DNA of 6,952 nucleotides from Pseudorhodobacter antarcticus (GTDB taxonomy: Bacteria > Pseudomonadota > Alphaproteobacteria > Rhodobacterales > Rhodobacteraceae), in the NCBI GenBank assembly GCA_945861995.1, contig CAMAWZ010000126.1, positions 1 to 6,952 of the forward strand. Reading direction: 5' to 3'. The notes under the pieces are model-generated. The model did not search any database. It was given only the letters and a program-made list of their open reading frames with translations, and was not told the origin of the DNA. Made by a program: the position numbers and the translations under genes. This document shows positions 1 through 6,624 of this stretch, one piece after another. Position 1 is the stretch's first letter. Each line of letters opens with the position of its first letter.

Positions 1-76
1 GCAAACTGGGCAGCATTTACGCCACCCCATCGCGCCCCGACCGCCCCATCACATCGCCTAGAAATAAAATCCGCAT
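1..76 (-). pseudogene. YmdB-type metallophosphoesterase, 5' end only, interrupted by an in-frame stop
   Basis: The minus strand from ATG at 76 reads MRILFLGDVMGRSGRDGVA and then TAA at 17-19. This is the typical N-terminus of the TIGR00282/YmdB calcineurin-like phosphoesterase family. The GDVMG segment carries the first metal-binding Asp (D8). After the stop the same frame continues M-L-P-S-L to the window edge. The family usually has an 'AVAE-x-LP-x-L' stretch here, so the stop replaces one residue (often Glu) without a frame change. Family members are about 270 residues long and hydrolyse phosphodiesters such as cyclic nucleotides; the cellular role in alphaproteobacteria is unclear to me. 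Restarting at the ATG just after the TAA would remove the metal-binding Asp, so such a product would probably be inactive. The gene is divergent from the helicase operon. No Shine-Dalgarno sequence is visible before the ATG. A base-call error at the stop cannot be excluded. Confidence 0.6.
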
Positions 77-172
77 GAGGCAGTGGTATGCCAGCGGGCA
101 AGGGCGGGCAAGGGGAAAGCGGCTGGGCGATGCCCCCTTTCCGCCGCGCGCACCCTGCCCTATCCTTCCCCC
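77..172. promoter_or_regulatory. Divergent intergenic region between ymdB-like gene and helicase
   Basis: This 96-bp spacer must hold the promoters for both divergent genes. It contains a perfect tandem repeat of GCGGGCAAGG (94-103 and 104-113). A composite inverted repeat follows: GGAAAG at 114-119 pairs with CTTTCC at 137-142, and inside it GGGC at 125-128 pairs with GCCC at 132-135 around a GAT loop. Neither start codon has a purine-rich ribosome site. Possible -10 elements lie close to both starts: TATCCT at 161-166, six bases before the helicase ATG, and CATACC on the minus strand, eight bases before the ymdB ATG. That spacing would suit leaderless transcripts, but the matching -35 elements are poor. 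No LexA box of the alphaproteobacterial GTTC-N7-GTTC type was seen. Confidence 0.4.
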
Positions 173-2545
173 ATGACACTGCCCGCCCCCCTTGCTCAAT
201 GGATCGCAGCCCAAGGCTGGGCGCTGCATCCGCATCAGTCGGACATGCTGGCGCGGGCAGATGCCCCTGCCACGCTGCTAATCGCGCCCACGGGCGGCGG
301 GAAAACCATGGCGGGGTTTTTGCCATCGCTGGTCGAACTCGCAAGCGGTTATAACGGTCTGCACACCCTTTATATCTCACCTCTGAAAGCCCTGTCTGCC
401 GACATCGCCCGCAACCTGCGCAGCCCCGTTGCGGGCGCGGGCCTGCCCATCACCATCGAAGACCGCACAGGCGACACGCCATCGCATATCCGCGCCCGCC
501 AGCGCGTCGCCCCGCCGCATATTCTGCTGACCACGCCCGAAAGCCTTGCACTGATGCTGTCCTACCCCGATGCGCCGCGCATCTTTGCCAGCCTTCACAG
601 GGTGGTGGTGGACGAGTTGCACGCACTGGCCGAAACTAAGCGCGGCGATCAGCTCATGCTGCTGCTCGCGCGCCTACAATCGCTGGCCCCGCAGATGCGC
701 CGCGTCGGCCTATCGGCCACCACCCATGATCCCGCCGCCTTGGCGCAATACCTGCACCCAAACGCCGCCCTTATCATCGCGCCCGCAGGCCCCGCCCCAG
801 ACATCGCCCTCTTGGCCACCGATGCGCCGCCCCCTTGGGCAGGCGGCGGCGGGCATTACGCCATTCCCGATATTTTGGCCGAAGTGGCGCGCCACCAAAC
901 CACGCTGATCTTTCACAACACCCGCGCGCAGGCCGAGATTTTCTTTCATAAACTATGGCTTGCCAATACCGATAACCTGCCCATCGGCATCCATCACGGC
1001 AGCCTTGCGCTGGACGCGCGCAAACGGGTCGAGGCGGCGATGACCGAAGGGGCCTTGCGCGCCGTGGTCTGCACCGCCAGCCTTGATCTGGGGCTTGATT
1101 GGGGCGCGGTGGATTTGGTGATACAGGTCGGCGCGCCGCGCAGCGTCAAACGCCTTGTCCAGCGCATTGGCCGCGCCAACCACCGCTACCACGCCCCTTC
1201 CAAAGCGCGGCTTGTGCCCGCCAACCGCTTTGAAATCATCGAATGCGTCGCCGCTTTGCAAGCGGCGAGCGAGGGCGATTTGGACGGCGCGCACCAGCCC
1301 GACGGCGCGCTTGACGTTCTGTGCCAGCACATCCTGATCTGCGCCTGCGCCGCGCCGTTCGATGCAGATAGCCTTTATTCCGAAGTGCGCAGCGCTGGCC
1401 CCTATGCGGCGCTAACCCGCGCGGCCTTTGACCAAGCCTTAGATTTTGTCGCCACAGGCGGCTATGCCCTGCGCGCCTATGACCAGTGGCAACGCCTGAT
1501 GCTGCGCGGCAATATTTGGGGCCTGCGCGATCCGCGCAGCGCCGCGCTGATCCGCCAAAACCTTGGTACCATCACCGACACACCCCGCATTCCCGTGCGC
1601 CTAAAGGGTGGCGCGGGCTTGGGCGAGGTAGAGGAGGCCTTTGCCGCCAGCCTTCGCGCAGGCGATACATTCCTGATCGGCGGCCAGATTGTGCGGTTCC
1701 AATCTCTGGATGAACGCGCCGTTACTGTCGCGCGCAGCGCCGCACAAACGCCGCGCGTGCCCGTGTATAATGGCGGTAAGTTTTCCTCTAGCTTGCAACT
1801 GGCGCGCCGTATCGCTGGGCTGATCGCAAGCCCCGCCCCCCTGCCGCCAGATGCCCGCGACTGGGTTCTGCACCAATCCGAAGTCTCGCATCTGCCCAAG
1901 ATGCAGCGTCTTTTGATCGAATGTTTCCCGCATGACGGCCAAGTCTTTCACGCGATCTACGGCTTTGCAGGCCAGAATGCGCAGGCCACGCTGGGCCTTT
2001 TGCTGACCAAAGTGATGGAGGAGGCAGGCCTTGCCCCGCTGGGGTATTTGGCCACCGATCACGCCACGCTGATTTGGGGTCTGCGGCCCATATCCGATCC
2101 CGCCCCCCTGCTAAATGCTGCGCGCCTGCACGCGGGGCTGGAAGATTGGCTTGCAGGCACGGCTGTGATGAAGCGCGCCTTTCGCAGCGTCGCCACCATC
2201 ACGGGCCTAACCCCGCGCAACATTCAAGGTCTGCGCAAATCGGGCCGCGCGGTGACCTTTTCCACCGACATTCTGTATGACACGCTGCGCAAATACGATG
2301 CAGGGCATCTGTTGCTGGCCATCACGCGGATTGAGGCTGAACGCGGCCTTGTCGACTTTTCGCGCATTGATGATCTGCTGGCGCGGGTGGATGGGCGCTT
2401 TGATCTGCTGCACCTTGATCGCCCCAGCCCCTTTGCCGCGCCCCTGTTGCTGGAACGGGGCCGCGTGCCGATCATGGGCCAAGGCAGGGATGAATTGGCG
2501 CAGGATGAGGCCCGCGCCCTGATGCGCGCGGCAGGTTTGGAATGA
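173..2545 (+). CDS. Ligase-associated DEXH-box DNA helicase (Lhr-Core type)
   Basis: A 790-residue superfamily 2, ATP-driven 3'-5' DNA helicase of the Lhr-Core group, expected in the cytoplasm in DNA repair. Visible motifs in order: HPHQ (19-22, Q-motif region), Walker A APTGGGKT (38-45), Ia ISPLKAL (69-75), Ib TTPESL (120-125), Walker B DELH (147-150), SAT (181-183), a motif IV-like FHNTRAQAE (about 247-255), motif V TASLDLGLDWG (301-311), and motif VI QRIGRANHR (330-338). The second half carries the DEAD/H-associated winged-helix and Lhr-Core region, with family landmarks GEVEEAFAASL (484-494), YGFAGQNAQ (596-604) and SDILYDTLRKYD (about 698-709). The long C-terminal extension of full-length Lhr is absent, as is usual for this subfamily. 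I chose ATG 173 because the 30 residues gained from GTG 83 (through codon 172) do not resemble the family and the protein starts like its relatives there. No Shine-Dalgarno sequence precedes it. It is followed after 10 bp by the pdeM gene, its usual partner. Confidence 0.93.
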   Translation: MTLPAPLAQWIAAQGWALHPHQSDMLARADAPATLLIAPTGGGKTMAGFLPSLVELASGYNGLHTLYISPLKALSADIARNLRSPVAGAGLPITIEDRTGDTPSHIRARQRVAPPHILLTTPESLALMLSYPDAPRIFASLHRVVVDELHALAETKRGDQLMLLLARLQSLAPQMRRVGLSATTHDPAALAQYLHPNAALIIAPAGPAPDIALLATDAPPPWAGGGGHYAIPDILAEVARHQTTLIFHNTRAQAEIFFHKLWLANTDNLPIGIHHGSLALDARKRVEAAMTEGALRAVVCTASLDLGLDWGAVDLVIQVGAPRSVKRLVQRIGRANHRYHAPSKARLVPANRFEIIECVAALQAASEGDLDGAHQPDGALDVLCQHILICACAAPFDADSLYSEVRSAGPYAALTRAAFDQALDFVATGGYALRAYDQWQRLMLRGNIWGLRDPRSAALIRQNLGTITDTPRIPVRLKGGAGLGEVEEAFAASLRAGDTFLIGGQIVRFQSLDERAVTVARSAAQTPRVPVYNGGKFSSSLQLARRIAGLIASPAPLPPDARDWVLHQSEVSHLPKMQRLLIECFPHDGQVFHAIYGFAGQNAQATLGLLLTKVMEEAGLAPLGYLATDHATLIWGLRPISDPAPLLNAARLHAGLEDWLAGTAVMKRAFRSVATITGLTPRNIQGLRKSGRAVTFSTDILYDTLRKYDAGHLLLAITRIEAERGLVDFSRIDDLLARVDGRFDLLHLDRPSPFAAPLLLERGRVPIMGQGRDELAQDEARALMRAAGLE

Positions 2546-2555
2546 TTGGGCCGCA

Positions 2556-3206
2556 ATGATGGAATTTTCCCCAAACGGCGTGCGCCTAACCGCCCTGCCA
2601 TCGGGTGCGCTGTGGTGGGCGGAGCAGCGCCTTTTATGCGTTTCCGATCTGCATTTGGGAAAATCCGAACGCATGGCGCGGCGGGCGGGGGCCTTGCTGC
2701 CGCCCTATGAGGTGGCAGAAACCCTTTTCAGGCTCGAGGCTGACATTGCAGCCCACAGCCCTGCCAAAGTCGTCTGCCTTGGCGATAGTTTCGATGATTT
2801 GGCAGCGGGCTATGGCCTTGATGAGGGTGCACGCCTGCGCCTGACAGTGCTTCAGGCGGGGCGCGAATGGGTTTGGATCGAAGGCAACCATGATGCGGGC
2901 CCTTTGGATTTGGGCGGGGTGCATCTGGCGGAATTGGCATTGGATGGCCTTGTGTTTCGCCACATCGCCGCGCCAAACTTGGCCGCAGATTGCGGCGAAA
3001 TATCAGGCCATTACCACCCCAAGGTGCGGCTGGCAGGGCAAGGGTTACCCGCCTTTTTGGTGGGCCGCCAGCGCCTGATACTGCCCGCATATGGGGCCTA
3101 TACGGGCGGGATGATGGCAGACCGCGCGCCTTTGCCTGACCTTATGGGGCCGCGCGCGCGGGCACTGGCCCTGCGCGCAGGCCGCGTGCTGGAAATGCCA
3201 CTTTAG
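2556..3206 (+). CDS. pdeM: Ligase-associated DNA damage response endonuclease PdeM (metallophosphoesterase)
   Basis: A 216-residue binuclear-metal phosphoesterase of the calcineurin-like superfamily. The characterised relative from the Lhr-Core/MPE/exonuclease/ligase cluster is a manganese-dependent DNA nuclease. All core metal motifs are present: DLHLG (D31, H33), GDSFDD (D77), GNHD (N111, H112), and GHYHP (H152, H154). The C-terminal LPAYGAYTGG (about 176-185) is also characteristic of the group. Length is normal. Two ATG codons lie in tandem at 2556 and 2559; either could be used, and no strong Shine-Dalgarno sequence distinguishes them. The gene starts 10 bp after the helicase stop, so the two are almost certainly cotranscribed and probably act on the same DNA damage intermediates. 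A hairpin at 3265-3284 probably ends the transcript. The nuclease role is inferred from the family. Confidence 0.9.
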   Translation: MMEFSPNGVRLTALPSGALWWAEQRLLCVSDLHLGKSERMARRAGALLPPYEVAETLFRLEADIAAHSPAKVVCLGDSFDDLAAGYGLDEGARLRLTVLQAGREWVWIEGNHDAGPLDLGGVHLAELALDGLVFRHIAAPNLAADCGEISGHYHPKVRLAGQGLPAFLVGRQRLILPAYGAYTGGMMADRAPLPDLMGPRARALALRAGRVLEMPL

Positions 3207-3642
3207 GGCAAAGGGGCGGTTGCAAACTCTAAATGATCAACGCGCCACGGCGCGCGGCGCAGCCCAAAAGGCGCAAGCCTTTTGCGGCATCAGAACAACA
3301 GGCAAAAAGCCCCCGCAAACAGCCGTCGCCGCAGCCTATTGCCAGATCAAGGCGCAGCGCGCCAAACAAAGCGGCCCTTACGACGCCACTTGCGATGTGC
3401 TGCGCAGCATTTCGGCCACGATTTAGCGCTGGATACCCGCGGGTGGGCCAATGCTGCGCTGCTTAGCAAAATAGCGCATTGTGCTGCGCATAAAGTGTTC
3501 GCAACTGCCCTCTTGGCCCATAATGCACCGTTCTTGCCGCGCCGCGCGGGGCGGCGGGTTGAACAGGCGGATTGATGACTGCCCCGCCCCCCAGTAACCG
3601 CGAAATTGGCAAACACCTTATGCAGGCGGTGACAGATCGCGC
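3207..3642. other. Gene-poor intergenic stretch between convergent operons
   Basis: About 435 bp with no convincing gene. Open frames exist on the plus strand (TTG 3220-3426, ATG 3233-3466, ATG 3282-3575) and on the minus strand (3347-3616), but they overlap one another and look like the chance ORFs common at this GC content. The 3220 frame has an AAGGGG purine run three bases before its TTG and fairly natural codon use in its second half, so it is the least unlikely. It encodes 68 residues that I do not recognise, and the pdeM terminator hairpin lies inside it. Short palindromes occur at 3398-3409 (TGCTGCGCAGCA) and 3435-3444 (ACCCGCGGGT). TGCTGCGC occurs three times between about 3398 and 3490. 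No tRNA or known small RNA was recognised. Confidence 0.5.
3265..3284 (+). terminator. Probable intrinsic terminator of the helicase-pdeM operon
   Basis: A perfect 8-bp stem CAAAAGGC / GCCTTTTG closes on a GCAA tetraloop (GNRA type). It starts 58 bp after the pdeM stop. The downstream arm ends in TTTT, so the U-run forms part of the stem. A purely T-rich tail is absent, so this may be an imperfect terminator or an RNA-stabilising hairpin. It would also stop read-through towards the opposing folD operon. Confidence 0.5.
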
Positions 3643-3678
3643 GCGGGCGAAAGGATAAAATTTTATCCTTTCGCCCGC
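3643..3678. repeat. Perfect 36-bp palindrome downstream of folD, possible bidirectional terminator
   Basis: Two 18-bp arms, GCGGGCGAAAGGATAAAA and its exact complement, meet with no spacer at 3660/3661. In RNA of either strand this folds into a long hairpin with a GC-rich base and an A/U-rich tip. It lies 15 bp past the folD stop codon, so it is well placed to end or protect the fhs-folD transcript and to block read-through from pdeM. No U-tract follows the stem on either strand, so it is not a textbook intrinsic terminator; RNA stabilisation or a DNA-binding site are alternatives. Confidence 0.75.
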
Positions 3679-3693
3679 CAACGCAGTGTCGGG

Positions 3694-4584
3694 TTAGGCC
3701 GTCAGCCCCTTCGGTTCGGGCAAGCCATGCGCCCGCGCCGTCGCTGTCAGCGTATTGGCCAAAAGGCAGGCAATGGTCATGGGGCCCACGCCGCCCGGAA
3801 CAGGGGTGATCGCCCCGGCCACCGATGCCGCGCTGGCATAATCCACATCGCCCACAAGGATGTTCTTGCCGCCGCGTTCAATGCGGTTAATCCCCACATC
3901 AATCACAGTCGCCCCCGCCCGCACATGGGACGCATTGATCATTTCAGGGCGGCCCACGGCGGCCACCAGAATATCGGCGCGCTGGCAGACGGCCTCTAAA
4001 TCCTTGGTGCGCGAATGGGCAATCGTCACCGTGCAACTGTCATTCAGCAAAAGCTGCGCCATAGGCTTGCCCACAATATTGCTGCGTCCAACGACCACGG
4101 CATTTAGCCCCGCAAGCGAGCCATAATGATCGCGCAGCATCATCAAACATCCCAGCGGCGTGCACGGCACCACGGCCTTTTGCCCCGTGCCCAGCAGCCC
4201 CACGTTCGAGATGTGGAAGCCGTCCACATCCTTGGCAGGGTTGATCGCATTGATAATCAAATCGCTGTTCAAATGCGCAGGCAGCGGCAGTTGCACCAAA
4301 ATCCCCTGCACAGCGGGGTCATTGTTCAGCTTTTGCACAAGCGCCAGCAAATCAGGCTCGGATGTCTCGGCAGGCAGGCGATGCTCATAGCTGTTCATCC
4401 CCACCTCGATGGTCGAGGCGTGTTTGTTTTTCACATAAACCCGCGAAGCAGGATCCTCGCCCACCAGCACCACCGCCAATCCAGGGGTGATGCCGTGGCC
4501 TGCCTTCATGGCCGCCACGTGGCTCGCCACATCGGCGCGCACGCGGGCAGCAAAGGCTTTGCCGTCAATTACTTTAGCGGTCAT
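3694..4584 (-). CDS. folD: Bifunctional methylene-THF dehydrogenase / methenyl-THF cyclohydrolase
   Basis: A 296-residue cytoplasmic enzyme interconverting 5,10-methylene-THF, 5,10-methenyl-THF and 10-formyl-THF, normally with NADP. Catalytic-site features match the family: Y50 and K54 in the YVKNK segment, Q98 in GILVQLPLP, and D121 in KDVDGFH. The two signature stretches are also present: PCTPLG (140-145) and PVPGGVGPMT (261-270). The Rossmann dinucleotide site is GRSNIVGKP (167-175). I chose ATG 4584 because the upstream in-frame extension to 4623 is not family-like and an AGAAGGG ribosome site sits about nine bases before this ATG. The start overlaps the chorismate mutase stop by 11 bp, implying translational coupling. 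With Fhs from the same operon it forms the formate-to-methylene-THF route. Length and motifs are intact. Confidence 0.97.
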   Translation of the reverse strand: MTAKVIDGKAFAARVRADVASHVAAMKAGHGITPGLAVVLVGEDPASRVYVKNKHASTIEVGMNSYEHRLPAETSEPDLLALVQKLNNDPAVQGILVQLPLPAHLNSDLIINAINPAKDVDGFHISNVGLLGTGQKAVVPCTPLGCLMMLRDHYGSLAGLNAVVVGRSNIVGKPMAQLLLNDSCTVTIAHSRTKDLEAVCQRADILVAAVGRPEMINASHVRAGATVIDVGINRIERGGKNILVGDVDYASAASVAGAITPVPGGVGPMTIACLLANTLTATARAHGLPEPKGLTA

Positions 4585-4885
4585 TTTTTGAACCCTTCTG
4601 CAAAATCTCTTCTTCGCGGGCAATCGCCGCTTCGATCAAAACGCGCCACATATCCACATAGGGCGCGGGAGACAGGCCAGCGCCCACCGCATGGGCGGCG
4701 ACATTGGCCAAAACTTCGTTCACACGGTCTGTCAGCCGTGCGGGTAGCCCATCACGCGCCTTGATCTGTGCCGCGCGATCGATATAGGCGCCGCGCTGGG
4801 CAAACAGACCCATAGCGTCAGCATCCAAGCGGTCAATTTCAGCGCGGATATCGGCCATATCTTGGCAATCTGCGGGCGTTTTCAT
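4574..4885 (-). CDS. Chorismate mutase, AroQ class, PchB-like
   Basis: A 103-residue all-helical protein of the AroQ fold, expected to convert chorismate to prephenate for phenylalanine and tyrosine synthesis; it could instead have isochorismate-pyruvate lyase-like activity. The first helix carries the pattern IRAEIDRLD with R14, followed by R31 (FAQR) and K42 (QIKAR). These align by number with the active-site Arg14, Arg31 and Lys42 I recall for PchB. The RVNEVL segment (54-59) and the IEAAIAREEE helix (84-93) also fit the alphaproteobacterial subgroup. The residue that would match PchB Gln90 is Arg or Glu here, depending on alignment, which favours mutase over lyase only weakly. I chose ATG 4885, which has AAGGGA about eight bases upstream; a TTG at 4891 is less likely. 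It lies 62 bp after fhs and overlaps folD, so it is cotranscribed with one-carbon genes. Confidence 0.85.
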   Translation of the reverse strand: MKTPADCQDMADIRAEIDRLDADAMGLFAQRGAYIDRAAQIKARDGLPARLTDRVNEVLANVAAHAVGAGLSPAPYVDMWRVLIEAAIAREEEILQKGSKNDR

Positions 4886-4905
4886 TGGCAAATCCCTTAC
4901 GCGGT

Positions 4906-4934
4906 GCTGGGCGGGGTGTTACCCCCGCCGCAGC
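4906..4934 (-). promoter_or_regulatory. Strong hairpin between fhs and chorismate mutase
   Basis: GCTG at 4906-4909 pairs with CAGC at 4931-4934. Inside it, GGCGGGGT (4910-4917) pairs with 4921-4929 around a three-base loop, with single bulged bases at 4922 and 4930. The stem is almost all G-C and starts 13 bp after the fhs stop. No U-tract follows, and the mutase ribosome site begins about 10 bases beyond it. This suggests an RNA processing or stabilising element that sets fhs output apart from the downstream genes, not a full terminator. Confidence 0.45.
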
Positions 4935-4947
4935 TTACTCGCAAGGC

Positions 4948-6624
4948 TTAGAACAACCCTTCAACATTGCCCACTTCGTTCAGGCGGATCACTTCGGCCG
5001 ATGGCACGCGTGGCAAGCCAGGCATGGTCATAATCTCGCCGCAGATCGCCACGACAAATCCTGCACCCGCCGACAGACGCACTTCGCGCACGGGAACAGT
5101 GTGGCCCGTTGGCGCGCCGCGCTGGGTTGGATCGGTGGTAAAGCTGTACTGCGTTTTGGCCACGCAAATCGGCAGATGACCATAGCCCGCCGCCTCCCAC
5201 GCCTTTAGCTGATCGCGGATCGATTTATCGGCAATCACGCCGTCCGCATGATAAATCCGCTTAGCGATGGTTTCTAGCTTTTGGAACAGGGGCATCTCAT
5301 CTGGATACAGCGGCGCAAAGTTCGATGCGCCCGATTCCGCCAGCGAGACAACCTTATGCGCCAGTTCTTCAATGCCAGCCGACCCAAGCGCCCAATGCTT
5401 GCACAGGATCGCCTCTGCGCCCTGCTCGGCAACATAGGCTTTTACAGCAGCAATTTCGGCATCGGTGTCGCTGAAGAAATGGTTAATGGCAACAACCACT
5501 GGCACGCCAAAGCTTTTGACGTTGCCAATATGGCGGCCCAGATTTGGACAGCCCTTTTTCACCGCTTCTACGTTTTCCGCGCCCAAATCAGCCTTGGCCA
5601 CGCCGCCGTTCATCTTCATCGCGCGCACAGTGGCCACGATCACGGCCGCACTGGGTTTTAGCCCTGCTTTGCGGCATTTGATATTAAAGAACTTTTCCGC
5701 GCCAAGGTCAGCGCCAAAGCCCGCTTCGGTTACCACATATTCGCCCAGTTTCAGTGCGGTTTTGGTGGCGATGACCGAATTGCAGCCATGCGCGATATTG
5801 GCAAACGGGCCGCCATGCACAAAGGCAGGGTTGTTTTCCAGCGTCTGCACAAGGTTGGGCTGCATTGCATCTTTCAGCAGCACCGTCATCGCACCGTCTG
5901 CCTTGATATCACGGCAATACACAGGTGTTTTCGCGCGGGTATAGCCGATCACAATATCGCCCAAACGCTTTTGCAAATCTGCCAAGTCGTTAGACAGGCA
6001 CAAAATCGCCATCACTTCGGATGCCACAGTAATGTCAAACCCCGTCTGGCGCGGGAAGCCGTTTGAAACCCCGCCCAAAGACACAACGATATCGCGCAGC
6101 GCGCGGTCGTTCATGTAAATCCCGCGGCGCCACACGATGCGGCGCTCGTCGATGTCCAGATCATTGCCCCAGTAGATGTGGTTGTCGATCATCGCCGACA
6201 ACAGGTTATGGGCCGAGGTGATGGCATGAAAATCACCCGTGAAATGCAGGTTCATTTCTTCCATCGGCACAACTTGGGCATAGCCGCCGCCAGCAGCCCC
6301 GCCCTTCATGCCAAAGTTTGGCCCAAGGCTGGCTTCGCGGATACAGACAACCGCCTTTTTGCCAATGCGGTTCAGACCGTCACCAAGGCCGACTGTAGTG
6401 GTCGTTTTGCCTTCGCCTGCAGGGGTCGGGTTGATCGCGGTGACAAGGATCAATTTGCCATCGGGGCGACCGCCCAAGGATTTGATGAACTCTTGGCTCA
6501 CCTTGGCCTTATCATGGCCGTAAGGCAGCAAATGCTCTGCCCCGATCCCCAGTTTCGCCCCAATCTCAAGGATCGGCTTGTTCGTCGCTTCACGTGCAAT
6601 TTCGATGTCGGTTTTAACAGCCAT
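4948..6624 (-). CDS. fhs: Formate--tetrahydrofolate ligase
   Basis: A 558-residue cytoplasmic enzyme that makes 10-formyl-THF from formate, THF and ATP. The P-loop is TPAGEGKTT (67-75). Other family landmarks are REASLGPNFGMKGGAAGGG (96-114), the HFTGDFHAI segment (127-135) and FVHGGPFANIAHGCNS (268-283). Length is typical of bacterial Fhs and the protein ends with the usual GLF. ATG 6624 is supported by a GGGGAG ribosome site about six bases upstream. It is the first gene of a minus-strand operon with a chorismate mutase and folD. Its product feeds FolD, purine synthesis and initiator Met-tRNA formylation; in marine Rhodobacteraceae the Fhs-FolD route is also used to move one-carbon units from methylated compounds. 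No frameshift or missing motif was seen. Confidence 0.97.
   Translation of the reverse strand: MAVKTDIEIAREATNKPILEIGAKLGIGAEHLLPYGHDKAKVSQEFIKSLGGRPDGKLILVTAINPTPAGEGKTTTTVGLGDGLNRIGKKAVVCIREASLGPNFGMKGGAAGGGYAQVVPMEEMNLHFTGDFHAITSAHNLLSAMIDNHIYWGNDLDIDERRIVWRRGIYMNDRALRDIVVSLGGVSNGFPRQTGFDITVASEVMAILCLSNDLADLQKRLGDIVIGYTRAKTPVYCRDIKADGAMTVLLKDAMQPNLVQTLENNPAFVHGGPFANIAHGCNSVIATKTALKLGEYVVTEAGFGADLGAEKFFNIKCRKAGLKPSAAVIVATVRAMKMNGGVAKADLGAENVEAVKKGCPNLGRHIGNVKSFGVPVVVAINHFFSDTDAEIAAVKAYVAEQGAEAILCKHWALGSAGIEELAHKVVSLAESGASNFAPLYPDEMPLFQKLETIAKRIYHADGVIADKSIRDQLKAWEAAGYGHLPICVAKTQYSFTTDPTQRGAPTGHTVPVREVRLSAGAGFVVAICGEIMTMPGLPRVPSAEVIRLNEVGNVEGLF

Noticed and set aside
83..172. N-terminal extension of the helicase from a GTG at 83
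   Set aside because: The added 30 residues are rich in Arg, Pro and Ala, do not resemble the family N-terminus, and would take up nearly all of the divergent promoter region.
2207..2674. 155-codon minus-strand open frame across the helicase-pdeM junction
   Set aside because: It is antisense to two intact genes and has no ribosome site or recognisable motif.
3548..3590. Inverted repeat GGGGCGG / CCGCCCC in the intergenic gap as a structured RNA
   Set aside because: The arms are only 7 bp of pure G/C in a GC-rich stretch with a long unpaired interior, so chance pairing is likely.
3207..3693. 6S RNA or tmRNA gene in the gap next to a folate gene
   Set aside because: No long bulged hairpin of the 6S type and no tRNA-like ends or tag reading frame of tmRNA could be traced.
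4585..4623. 13-residue upstream extension of FolD
   Set aside because: The extension is not family-like and overlaps the mutase coding sequence further; ATG 4584 has a good ribosome site and gives the normal FolD start.
4126..4764. 212-codon plus-strand open frame opposite folD and the chorismate mutase
   Set aside because: It lies antisense to two well-supported genes; its His/Arg/Gln-rich translation is typical of a GC-rich antisense shadow.
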